Source: Epiperipatus broadwayi
Taxonomy: Eukaryota; Onychophora; Udeonychophora; Euonychophora; Peripatidae
NCBI GenBank assembly: GCA_028023455.1
Contig: JAQFVV010007253.1
Location: 57,282 to 121,281 of the forward strand
Reading direction: 5' to 3'
Length of the DNA: 64,000 nt
Position 1 is the stretch's first letter, and every line of letters starts with the position of its first letter. The notes beneath the pieces were generated by a model. That model saw nothing but the letters and a program-made list of their open reading frames with translations. It had not been told where the DNA came from and made no database searches. Shown here one piece after another: positions 1 through 9,044 of the stretch. A program made the translations under genes and the position numbers.

Positions 1-1397
1 ACATACCGAATATATGTAAAATCAAGAGTGGAATTGTAATATTTCAGTATTATAGAGCTCTCAAATTCATTTAAATAGACATTAGATAAAATGCCACTGA
101 CAGGTAAGCCCATTGGCCATCCATCTTTCATAGTATACCACTTGTTTTCAAAGATTGTAAAAATGTGCAAATCAAGCCAAGAAAGAAAAGCAACAATAAA
201 TTTAACTCTATCAGAAGGGCAATGTGTCCTCAAAAGTTTTTCATGCACTATTTGAATGGATAATTTTCTATTAATAGATCCATATAATTCTTTCACATCC
301 ATAGTAGCCATAGTGGATGTATTCATAAGTTGAATGTTTTTAATTTTAGAAATAAATTGGAAAGAAGAATTGATAGTATATAAGCCAAAATTAATATATT
401 CTATAAGTAATTGATTTACCAATTTGGCTGCTTCAAAATAATGTACTCCACCAAAATCCATCATCAATCTTAAAGGTTCACCAGGCTTATGTAATTTAGA
501 ATTGGCAAACATTCGGGGAGGTCTAGTAGAAGAAGGATAAATCTTATAATATTCAGATTTAGTAATACCTTTGTCTTTAAATTTTCGAAGCACATTAATG
601 ATAAATTTATCTCTATCTATTTTGATATTAAAGTTGTCATCTTGTATTAGTTTTAATATCTTAATTTGATCATACATTTTATTTTTATAATCTATATTAT
701 TTAGCAAAACAAAACGGTTTCCTTTATCTTCCCTAAGGCAAGTAATATTGTGAGATATAAAATATTGTTTAGTTTTTAAAATATCTTTATCCCATACTTT
801 ACTTTCTGTATTAGACAAATTTATATTTAATAATTTAGATAAATCTGAAATAATAGCATCTCTTTGTGGATTATTAATGAGGCTGACTTCAACATCTGCA
901 ATTAATTCAAGTTTAGGAGATCTCCAACTACCACCAACATATTTAGGTCCCAAAGATAAATTTTTTTTAATTTCATATGGTGGTGTAAATGATGTTTTAT
1001 TAACAAAAGAGTTAGTATTATTTATATAAAGATTTCTATTTTGCTTAAAAGCCAAAAATTTTATTTTATGTTCAAATTTTAATATATGAAATCTTTCAAT
1101 TTTACAAAGTTTATCTTGAATCCATTGAGGAATCACACAGTTTACAGTCATTCTATTCCATCTCAATGTTTGTTTTTTAAAAATAATTTTACATTGATTT
1201 GTGATATATGATAAAAGCTGTTTCTGAAGTACGTACTTAATTTTAAAATAATTAAAAATTGTTCTATTAATTTTGATAATACAACAATTAGGTATAATAT
1301 TATAATCTTTGCATTTATAAAAGAACGAGAGCCTTTGCTCAAAAATTTTCATAGAAATTCCGCAATTTAAGATCTGCTTTTCTTGACCCCTATTCAT
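1..1397 (-). CDS. Penelope-like element reverse transcriptase, N-terminal part, cut by window edge
   Basis: Reading from an ATG at 1397-1395 to the left edge I find about 465 codons with no stop. Visible order: a lysine/asparagine-rich N-terminal region, a PPRMFANSKLHKPGEP segment typical of PLE reverse transcriptases, motif A as MDVKELYGS (around 260), motif B as MKDGWPMGLPVSG (around 110), and the start of motif C (YIRYV) at the edge, where the next residues should be the catalytic DD. This is the RT of a Penelope-like retroelement, which primes cDNA at target DNA in the nucleus. The start is chosen because only about 35 nt separate it from the 3' end of an upstream tandem copy at 1432, the usual pseudo-LTR arrangement. 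The C-terminal thumb and GIY-YIG endonuclease should lie left of the window. The open frame suggests a young copy. Confidence 0.85.
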   Translation of the reverse strand, partial: MNRGQEKQILNCGISMKIFEQRLSFFYKCKDYNIIPNCCIIKINRTIFNYFKIKYVLQKQLLSYITNQCKIIFKKQTLRWNRMTVNCVIPQWIQDKLCKIERFHILKFEHKIKFLAFKQNRNLYINNTNSFVNKTSFTPPYEIKKNLSLGPKYVGGSWRSPKLELIADVEVSLINNPQRDAIISDLSKLLNINLSNTESKVWDKDILKTKQYFISHNITCLREDKGNRFVLLNNIDYKNKMYDQIKILKLIQDDNFNIKIDRDKFIINVLRKFKDKGITKSEYYKIYPSSTRPPRMFANSKLHKPGEPLRLMMDFGGVHYFEAAKLVNQLLIEYINFGLYTINSSFQFISKIKNIQLMNTSTMATMDVKELYGSINRKLSIQIVHEKLLRTHCPSDRVKFIVAFLSWLDLHIFTIFENKWYTMKDGWPMGLPVSGILSNVYLNEFESSIILKYYNSTLDFTYIRY

Positions 1398-1431
1398 AAT
1401 GTAATAAAATAAATTACTTCCCGTAAAATAT

Positions 1432-1839
1432 AAATAAAAAATATTAACTTAAAAATGAAGTTAAAAAAGAGAAGTTATAAATAAATATAATAAAAATAAG
1501 CTAAACGTTTTCGAGGATCCATGCCTCATAATCATAGCTTTCTTAAAAATACATAATAAAATATATACAAAGATATATAAAATTAGCACGTGTTACATGG
1601 ACCATTTCTTTGATATATCAAAGCAAGTGTCTTTTCTATTTATAGCATTAATATTTCCATTAATATAGAATGCTTCTTTTATTTTCCTCTTATGATCATT
1701 TGATTCAGTGCATAAAATTACAGGATTGGAAGGAATAAAATTGTGTCCAGATTTCATGGAATGCTCCAAAAATACAGAAGATATATTGTTGTTCTTCTGA
1801 GCTCTCTTGTAAGTGTACATGTGTTGAGCAAGCCTAGTA
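1432..1839 (-). repeat. PLE pseudo-LTR arm, inverted partner of 2721-3128
   Basis: About 408 bp nearly identical to the reverse complement of 2721-3128. It covers the last 75 codons of a GIY-YIG domain plus the 3' non-coding tail. The two arms diverge exactly at 1432/3128, which marks the element's 3' end. The arms enclose about 880 bp holding more PLE sequence and the LIPT2 fragment. Tandem and inverted terminal copies are characteristic of Penelope elements. Confidence 0.85.
1498..1540 (-). ncRNA. Hammerhead-like motif in PLE pseudo-LTR (variant core)
   Basis: On the minus strand: stem I AAGCT/AGCTT; core ATGATTAT in place of CTGATGA; stem II GAGG/CCTC with a 7-nt loop; GAAA; palindromic stem III AACGTT; then T and the other stem I strand. 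Relative to a canonical hammerhead, C3 and G8, which pair with each other, read as A and T, which would keep the pair. One extra T precedes stem II. Hammerheads are known from PLE pseudo-LTRs; activity of this variant is unproven. Confidence 0.4.
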
Positions 1840-2344
1840 TTAACAGTAGCTTTAGTTTTACCATAATATATAGCAAGACATTTTTCTTGAGGTCATGAAA
1901 TGGAATAAACTACATGTGGGGTGAATGAACGATCAATATGATCTTTTGAGTTGTTGATCAATCTATTAGAATTAGGAGGAGTTCTAAATCCAATTTTATT
2001 TAAACTTATTGAATAATGCTTTAGTTAATTTGTTAGATATTTTGGAAATGTAAGGAATAGTAATTCTAGGAAGTTGAACACATGGTACAACACTATTTAT
2101 TTTATTATGGAATTTAGAAATATAATTTTTAATAGACCAAAGTTTAAAACCTGCTTTCATCAAATCTTTAATAAAATTATTCAGATTTTCTTTTCTGTCT
2201 GCTTCATATTTACAAAGATGCAAATTTCTAAATAAGAAAGACTTTAAACCAGCAAATTTATGTGATGCAGGTGAGTTAGATTTAGAGTGAATACAGCTTC
2301 TAATTTCAAAACGCTTAATTATCATCTTGTAATCTAAAAAAATG
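1593..2344 (-). pseudogene. Broken 3' half of a Penelope-like element (RT thumb and GIY-YIG)
   Basis: 5'-truncated PLE copy. The first open piece (2325-1996, 109 residues) matches the post-RT thumb of the PLE at 6553-7566; both contain HKFAGL, SFLFRN and EADR blocks. A frameshift near 1990 and an in-frame TGA near 1900 follow. The TGA replaces the first cysteine of the CX4C motif that precedes the YYG core. The last piece (1820-1593, 75 residues) carries the C-terminal GIY-YIG part and ends INRKDTCFDISKKWS. The upstream end abuts the LIPT2 fragment at about 2345. With the next copy beginning at 1397 this forms a partial tandem. Confidence 0.8.
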
Positions 2345-2654
2345 CTAAATTTAAAATAGGATAAACTGCTAATTGTCCTGGGCCATGAAATGTTATCAAG
2401 CCACCTCTATTTGTTTTAATAAAATCGGCTCCAACATTTTTTAATTTTAATTCATCCAATTCTGTATAGTCTTTAGTTCTAATTCCAATGGTATACACGG
2501 GATAATGTTCAAGTAATAGCAAAACATTATAGGTTGAATTCGATTGAGATTTTAGAGCCTGCAAATGTTGTTGTACAATTGCATTTTGAATAGATAGAGC
2601 TTTTTGAAATGTAATTAACCCAAGGTATTTTACATATAATATCAGTTTACACAT
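2345..2654 (-). pseudogene. LIPT2: Octanoyltransferase (LIPT2/LipB family) 5' coding fragment
   Basis: The translated frame starts MCKLILYVKYLGLITFQKAL and contains HYPVYTIGIRTKDY followed by NRGGLITFHGPGQLAVYP, which matches the LipB-family signature RGGxxTxHGPGQxxxYP. LIPT2 transfers octanoate from acyl carrier protein to target proteins, the first committed step of mitochondrial lipoate synthesis. Only about the first 100 residues of a roughly 230-residue enzyme are present; the regions with the catalytic lysine and cysteine are missing. Similarity stops after YPILNL, where PLE sequence begins in the same orientation, and no good splice donor is seen. Upstream, only about 66 bp separate the ATG from an inverted PLE arm. 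It may be a host exon split by PLE insertion (the rest lying left of the window) or a captured fragment. Family identity is solid; gene status is uncertain. Confidence 0.75.
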
Positions 2655-2720
2655 TGAATATTACATATACATAATAACACAATTTGTATTTAATGAAAAT
2701 AAAGTTTTGTTATAATTGAA

Positions 2721-3128
2721 ATACTAGGCTTGCTCAACACATGTACACTTACAAGAGAGCTCAGAAGAACAACAATATATCTTCTGTATTTTTGGAGCAT
2801 TCCATGAAATCTGGACACAATTTTATTCCTTCCAATCCTGTAATTTTATGCACTGAATCAAATGATCATAAGAGGAAAATAAAAGAAGCATTCTATATTA
2901 ATGGAAATATTAATGCTATAAATAGAAAAGACACTTGCTTTGATATATCGAAGAAATGGTCCACGTAACACGTGCTAATTTTATATATCTTTGTATATAT
3001 TTTATTATTTATTTTTAAGAAAGCTATGATTATGAGGCATGGATCCTCAAAAACGTTTAGCTTATTTTTATTATATTTATTTATAACTTCTCTTTTTTAA
3101 CTTCATTTTTAAGTTAATATTTTTTATT
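2721..3128 (+). repeat. Inverted PLE pseudo-LTR arm with GIY-YIG tail
   Basis: Plus-strand mirror of 1432-1839. It contains an open 75-codon stretch (2741-2968) differing at its last residue from the minus-strand copy. It begins abruptly at AATACTAGGC inside the GIY-YIG region and ends at the element 3' end, where unrelated sequence resumes. This is a 5'-truncated copy lying directly upstream of the LIPT2 fragment. Confidence 0.85.
3021..3063 (+). ncRNA. Hammerhead-like motif, second copy in inverted PLE arm
   Basis: Same fold as 1498-1540 (stem I AAGCT/AGCTT, core ATGATTAT, stem II GAGG/CCTC, stem III AACGTT). The conserved GAAA is AAAA here, so this copy is probably inactive. Confidence 0.35.
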
Positions 3129-4095
3129 AATAAACTTATAATAGATCAGTCAAAGTATAATGATACTGAATTTGATTTTTAGCAACAAGTGTGAATTATC
3201 AAATAAGTAATCTGAACAAATCTTCATTCTCTTTTAAGAACTGTCATGTATCTGATAATTTTTAGCATTTTTCATTGACTAATAATCAAGTCACCTAGAT
3301 TATTTTGCAAAATATTGATATTACCCCATTAAATACTTTTTGTATCTAAATGATTTACTTCCAGAGAAACGAAGTGACTAAGATCCTGTATAAAAATAAA
3401 ATATTTTTTTACAGCCACTAAAGGTTTAATATCTTGTTTATCCATTTTGTTTTCAAAACAGTTGTTAAAAAAAAGGAAAACAATTTCAAAATATTATAAA
3501 TTTGGAAGTTGAAAAAAATGTTTTCAAAGTTGTAAAAATTTAACCTTAAAAATTAAATAAATATGTATGTAACATAAAAATTAATACCAGCATGGTAAAC
3601 TATTTATTTGCATTATTTAATTTTACTAAGAAATGGATAATTGCTTTCTTAGATGCTAAGGGGGCATGTGATATTTGAACATGCAAGTAATAGGATGAGC
3701 ACAATATTTCATTGATATAATCAGATTGATGGCTTTTATATTTTGAAAATTAGTGCAGGCATTCATAGCTCGTAGAAGTTGCTATTTTATCATTTTGTTG
3801 AACTTCACACGGCATTTAGTAACAAAGTATTAATTCTTTCAATTACTTCTGCACATATGTGTTAAATACTATATATTGTTAATTAAATTAATTTAGGATG
3901 TCTAATAGTATTTTTATGAAGTAATTATCTTAAATATGAGATATTTTTACATATGTAAATTACGTATGTGTTTATTAAATAAATAGCTGAGTGCTATAAC
4001 TATTCTATTGCGATGATAAGTCCATTAATGCTTCTGGATCATTTCACACCTGAGAAATATCACATCAACCTCATTCTTTATGCTCACATACACAG
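3129..4095. other. AT-rich stretch without recognised feature
   Basis: No open frame, RNA gene or repeat unit that I can support; short A/T runs only. Confidence 0.6.
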
Positions 4096-4324
4096 AGGCT
4101 AAACTCTTCGTAGAGTAATACCATTCAGTGCAAGCCAGAGTCATCAATGGATGCAAGAAGGTTCTGCACAAAATCCCTATCTACCACCTACTCATCCAAA
4201 GAAATTAGTCTGGGGATACTGAATGAGTAGGCACTAGACAGGGATTTTATGCAAAAACCTTTTTGCATCCATTGATAATTCTACCTTACACTGAGGGATG
4301 CTACTAGATGGAGATTTTAGCCTC
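4096..4324. repeat. Palindromic copy of repeat family C
   Basis: Foldback element with ends ACAGAGGCTAAA... and ...TTTTAGCCTCTGT. The left arm is the family C unit in minus orientation and the right arm the same unit in plus orientation, meeting near the hammerhead region (AAATTAGTCTGGGG at about 4204). The internal hammerhead 5' half is lost. Confidence 0.75.
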
Positions 4325-4636
4325 TGTTTAAAATGAGAAATGCAAAAAGAAAAGATAAAGGAAATTTATATGGAGTTTTTAAGCTTGATTTTTTTACAAT
4401 TTTTATTCCAATATCAATCAACCAGTCTTCAATATATTATTATTAATATATACTTGTTTGTCTTTAGTCTGTCTATGATGTTTTTATAAACTATATACAC
4501 AATGCAATAATTTATTTTTATTATTTATTTGGTCGACTAGAGATTAGCCATTTAATGAATAATATTAAGCTTTAATAATGGCTACCTGTATGTACTGAAC
4601 AATGATGCAGATATTTGTTAGAGATTGTGATCTGGG

Positions 4637-4678
4637 CCAACTGATGAGTGCTAGTACAGCACAAAATGCGCATCTTGA
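4637..4678 (+). ncRNA. Type I hammerhead ribozyme, family A copy 1
   Basis: Stem I CCAA; core CTGATGA 4641-4647; stem II GTGC/GCAC around a 7-nt loop; then AAAA instead of GAAA; stem III ATG/CAT with a 2-nt CG loop; C at 4674 as cleavage nucleotide; stem I partner TTGA. The G12-equivalent change probably abolishes cleavage. Confidence 0.6.
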
Positions 4679-4999
4679 GAATCGCACATCTTTTTCATGG
4701 CTTTGGTCATAGGCTTATGATTATACCCCTCCACAAGGTGTTAAAAGCAGATTAAACCCAACCCCTACTTTGTGTGAGAATGGTGTAGTGAAAATTACAC
4801 TAACAGAAATATTATTCATTAAATGGTTAATCTCGAGTCTAATGAATGACTAATAAAAATTAATAATTTACTTCCATTAAGTGGTCACCTGACAATGTTG
4901 TGTGTGCAGAAAGTTTGACATTTATCAATTAATCTGTAGCAATTGGTTATATATATGCTGAATAATGATAAATATATGAGTAAGAGATTGTGATCTGAG

Positions 5000-5038
5000 C
5001 CAACTGATGAGAGCTGCAGCACGAAAAGTGCATCTTAG
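5000..5038 (+). ncRNA. Type I hammerhead ribozyme, family A copy 2
   Basis: Core CTGATGA (5004-5010) and GAAA (5023-5026) are intact. Stem II has one A-A mismatch. Stem III is 3 bp with a mismatch and the ATC cleavage triplet ends at 5034. Stem I is CCAA/TTAG, and a further GTGT/ATAT pairing lies beyond an internal loop. The matching pair in copy 1 is GTGT/ACAC, so that outer helix is kept through wobble pairs. Confidence 0.65.
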
Positions 5039-5175
5039 GGGTCATATATCTTTTTCACATGTTTTTGGGCATATGTTTATGATTACACCCCTTCACAAGG
5101 TGTTAAAAGCGGATAGAAATCGATCTCTACCTTGCATGAAATTGGGGTAATGAAAATTACACTACAAAAATATCT

Positions 5176-5825
5176 ATTACATATATATACACTGCATTAA
5201 AAAGAACAGTTGTGTTTATGCTTTAGTTTATTGTATGTAACGATACTATTATAAAAAGTTTGTTTGATTTTCTCTTTGCTAAAATTTTAAAAAAGAAAGT
5301 GTCATGAGAAAATTGTGAAAATCCAGGTAGTTTTTTTTTTTTTATCTAATAAATTTTTGAAGCAATTGACACAGTTTTATATACATACATACTGAGATCA
5401 ATCATTTTATTGTATTAATTTATCATATTTCAAAACTGTGTCGTTTATTTTATTATTATTTGAGGGGCAAAAAAAAGGAAAGAGGGAGGGGGGCAGAAGA
5501 AAACACATGACACATATTTAGCTACACCCTACAATCTTATTTAAATTTTGTTTGACTCATCAGGTTATTTAATTGCTTCTTTTAAATACTTGCTAGTTTT
5601 TCTTAACCATCTGGTTTTAGTCAAAATTATAAAATAATAAATTGTTAAGGCATATTAAAAATGCCATTCATGTCTAGACAAGTTGGATTCGGAAAATGAT
5701 GATTTGTAGCCTAGTTAAAAATATTATATTAAGAAAAACCTTCAAAAGCTACTTTGATGAAGAAATGAAAACAATTCTTGTGTTTTTGTTAACTACATTT
5801 TTTAGAAGGGTGAGGGATAATATTA
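5176..5825. other. AT-rich stretch without recognised feature
   Basis: Contains a poly-T run near 5329 and a purine-rich G run near 5485. Nothing gene-like seen. Confidence 0.6.
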
Positions 5826-6060
5826 AAACATATATGCAATATACAAATTGCTATATTATGATTCAGCTATAATCACGTTGCTCTTCAACATGTTAACACA
5901 ATTATTAAATAGTTTTTGTAAACGTTTTTGTTTAGCTTATTTTTTAAAGTTGTATTAATACAAACTTACAAAAGATTTTACATTGTTCTTGCGATTAAAC
6001 TGAACATGTGTGAAAATATATGATGATATATACTTAATTGCATGTTCAAATAATATTTGT
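5826..6060. repeat. Duplicated segment, copy without PLE insertion (empty site)
   Basis: About 230 bp. Its left part recurs at 6338-6372 and its right part continues at about 7783-7907 and 8108-8180. In this copy the sequence is continuous (CTATATTATGATTCAGCTATAATC), so it represents the state before insertion of the PLE at 6373-7782 and of the element at 7908-8110. Confidence 0.75.
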
Positions 6061-6439
6061 TATCTATTAACTTTAAAAAATATCTACAGACTCCATTCAG
6101 GTATATCTTCTTTTTGATAATATGTATGGCAATACCATAAGTTATTTTAGGCAAGATGGTTAGGGATTACAGCTGTGTCTATTCTAGGAAATCCAATAAG
6201 GATAATGGCAGTAATAAATAGATTATTTACACAGTAGATGAGAAAGTAAGTAGGTTCCACTGATATCATTGAATGATTTTTTTAAAAATGCTAATGAATT
6301 TACTGCTTGGGAATTCATAAAAAGTTTGATCACCAGAACATATATGCAATATACAAATTGCTATATCATAATATCAAATCGTGCTTTCACACTTCCAACG
6401 TAAAGCTATAACAACAAATTGAAAACTATTTTTATTAAA

Positions 6440-6484
6440 TGGCTGAGCGCTTTCAAGAAGATGTACTTCTCATATTCATAGCCA
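6440..6484 (-). ncRNA. Hammerhead-like motif in PLE 3' tail (variant core)
   Basis: Stem I TGGCT/AGCCA; core ATGAATAT; stem II GAGAAG/CTTCTT with 5-nt loop; GAAA; palindromic stem III AGCGCT; C as cleavage nucleotide. Same layout as 1498-1540 with different stem sequences. Stem pairing kept while the bases differ supports a real structure. Confidence 0.45.
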
Positions 6485-7785
6485 GTTATGATCATTTCTT
6501 TGGAATCATTATATAAATAAATCTGATATGCAAATTATATGCAAATGAGTCACTAAGACCATCTTTTAGATATCGCAAAACATGCATCCTTACGATTAAT
6601 GGTGAAAGAGTCCTCTGCTATAAAGTATGCTTCTTTTACCTTTCGCTTAATATCAGTACAAACTAATTTTGCAGATGTGGGTTCGAGCACGTGTCCTGAC
6701 AATTTTTGATGTTGAGCAAAAATTGAAGTGCATTCTGGATTTGTATGTGCCTTATTGTATCTATACTTGTGTTGTGATATCCTAGTAGCTATGGTGGCTC
6801 TCGTTTCACCATAGTATGATGCTTTGCATCCATTATGAGGGCATGCCATTCTGTACACAGCCTGTGGGGTCTGATCAGAAGTTATAGCATCCTTAGTGTT
6901 GTTAATAAGCCTATTAGTTGAGATAGGTGTGTGAAAACTCAAACCAAATTCCTTAGAAAAAGGCTTATAAAATGTTTTATGTAAAGAGTGCATGTAGGGC
7001 AACAATATCCAAGGCCTGTTGTCTTCATCTCTGTGTTTTTCAATATTATTTACAAAACGTCTAATTTTGCTATATACTATATTGTGCCTGTATCCTGATT
7101 TGATTAAGTTGTTAGTGTAATTAATTAAGTTAGACCTTCTGTCTGCCTCAAACTTGCACAAATAGTGATTTCTGAAGAGAAATGATGTCAATCCAGCAAA
7201 CTTGTGAGTCATAGGTGTGTATGATTCAGGGTGAATCTGTCCACGAACTTCTGGTGGCTTCATGACCATTGCATAATTAAGCATACTTCCTTCTCTGTGT
7301 ACCTTGATATCTAAATATTTTATCTCTTGCCCCATATCTTCCCATGTAATATTGAAGATTAATGATGTGTTCGCTTGTATCCGCTTTTTGATGTGCTCAA
7401 TAATATTTACTGGAGCAGCAACAAATAAGTCGTCCACATACCTCATATATATTATATTATTATCTACTATGTTGTATTCAGATAATACTTGTTTTTCGTA
7501 AAAATTCAAATAGATGCTAGCCATGATGTTGCTCATGGGCAATCCCACAGGCCACCCATCTTTCATGTGGTATCACTTGCCTTCAAACGTTGCCATAATA
7601 TTTACATCTAACCATCACAGAAATTCTGTTATGAAACTAACGCGAGCCTGAGCTACATTTTTATTTACAAGTTCTTGTTGTATAATATCAATAGACTTCT
7701 TTCTATTAACAGACCCTTATAACTCTGAAATATCTAACACAGCAATTTTAAACTTGGGCATTATTAGTGTGTTTTTGAGTCAGGC
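6440..7785 (-). pseudogene. 5'-truncated Penelope-like element (RT, thumb, GIY-YIG)
   Basis: The longest open piece (7566-6553, 337 residues) begins at RT motif B (MKDGWPVGLPMSN), then motif C with intact catalytic YVDD (residues about 44-47), thumb (HKFAGLTSFLFRN), linker, CX4C (CPHNGC) and the GIY-YIG endonuclease core (ASYYGET, then RISQH), ending in KRWS. Upstream codons to about 7760 still align to RT motif A (LDISEL-GSVNRK), but there the expected tyrosine is TAA and two tryptophans are TGA, so the protein cannot be complete. The RT N-terminal half is missing. The 3' tail to 6440 holds a hammerhead-like motif. The copy sits inside one member of a duplicated segment whose other member is empty. 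Confidence 0.85.
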
Positions 7786-8180
7786 TATAATCACATTGCT
7801 CTTTAACATGTTAATACCATTATTAAATAGTTTTGTGAATGTTTTTGCCTATTATTTTTTAAAGTTATATTAATATGAACTTACAAAATATGTTACATTC
7901 TTGGTGTTTTTCTGAAGGTTTGTGATGATGGTGTTCTAGTTGTATTTTTATATTGGACTATTTCCAGCACATCAAACAGGTTAGTAATACTAACCTGTTT
8001 GATGTGCTATTACTAACAGTTGAATGTGTTTGGAATATTTAAATAAACTTAATTTTTTTTAAAGACATTCAATACGAATATTAGATGATGGCAATAGTCC
8101 AATATAATAATACATGTTACATTCTTATTGCAATTAAGCTGAACGTTTGTGAAAATATATAATGATATATATTTAATGTA
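7783..8180. repeat. Second copy of duplicated segment, split by a small insertion
   Basis: Matches 5870-6050 on both sides of an extra block at about 7908-8110. The block is bounded by direct repeats of GTTACATTCTT (about 7897 and 8113), a plausible 11-bp or longer target-site duplication. A relative of the block's right half lies in reverse at 19935-19985. Confidence 0.65.
7966..8008. repeat. Perfect 21-bp hairpin
   Basis: Arms 7966-7986 and 7988-8008 are exact reverse complements around a single A. It lies in the middle of the inserted block; a weaker outer inverted pair (TTGGACTATT / AATAGTCCAA) flanks it. Confidence 0.85.
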
Positions 8181-8245
8181 AATGGGACATCCCAATACCA
8201 AAGTCAGATGTTTTACCAACTTTGCCAAGCTGTGTGGGTGGGGGG

Positions 8246-8350
8246 TGCTTATGGTTTTATTGCTCAAAAGTTCATAAGTCTAAGCACCAGAATCAATCCT
8301 GGGACCTCACGATCCCATCTTAGATACTTCATTAACTGCACAAGACAGAA
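8246..8350 (-). repeat. Second SINE-like family, minus copy
   Basis: Shares GTCCCAGGAT..ATTCTGGTGC with 49801-49912 and a following block ending in an AATAAAGCCAT-like tail. The GG-TC-A-TTC element resembles a decayed tRNA B box. Confidence 0.4.
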
Positions 8351-8501
8351 GTTAAGTTGAATGTGTTATAAAAAATGACAATAAGGCAACAAAAGTTTTA
8401 TACTCAATTGAAGATGCAACAGTTATAAAAACATCGCATATAAAAGGATTGGATGATAATAAGGAAATTTGTTGAAGTGATGTGGGAAAGAGATGTGGTT
8501 T

Positions 8502-8602
8502 GCATTGGTGGTCGAGAGGTCAGCATGACTGCCTTGCACTTGCAGGCAGTTGCCCGGGTTGCGGGTTCGCGTCCCAGCCGATGCTATGACACTTAAAAAA
8601 AA
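8502..8602 (+). mobile_element. tRNA-derived SINE, subfamily with TTGCACTTGCAGG loop
   Basis: tRNA-like head GGTGGTCGAGAGGTCAGC with B-box-like GGGTTCGCGTCCC, ending GATGCTATGACAC plus an A run. Flanked by direct repeats of about 11-13 bp (AGAGATGTGGTTT), consistent with LINE-mediated insertion. Confidence 0.85.
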
Positions 8603-9044
8603 GAGAGATGTGGTTTGGATAAACTGGATTAAATATGGAGAGATATTCATCATGAATTGGTAATTACTGAAATTGATGATAATAAATAAATTCCAAAGGT
8701 ATATATATGTTAATGAAAATATTTTGCAGATATTTTTGAAAATGTTTAAAAATATTAAATTAAAAATGTAATTGACAATATATATATATATTTCACATGT
8801 TGAATAACTTACATAAAAAAGGCACACAAATATATTACATTTGTCATAATAAATTTTATTATAGGGGGTCCGTGGAATGTGGTTTTATTCATATATTCCA
8901 ACTATTTTAATACAATAAACTGCACAATTGGTTATATTGTAAAAGATTCATTTTCACAATATTTAAATAAGTATCTTCAATTTATGAAAAAATGTTGGTT
9001 TAATAGTTATGAATATTATAATTTATTCATTATCATTTTTTTAA
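8603..9044. other. AT-rich stretch without recognised feature
   Basis: A 70-codon open frame at 8879-9091 is low complexity and has no recognisable domain; I do not call it a gene. Confidence 0.5.

Larger units (their letters stand above)
4560..5175 (+). repeat. Tandem dimer of retrozyme-like family A
   Basis: Two head-to-tail copies about 363 bp apart. Each contains GAGATTGTGATCTG, a hammerhead, a stretch with CACAAGGTGTTAAAAGC, and a tail GAAAATTACACTA. Tandem copies of a few hundred bp with one type I hammerhead each are the hallmark of retrozymes, non-coding retroelements replicated through circular RNA. No open frame is present. Confidence 0.65.
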
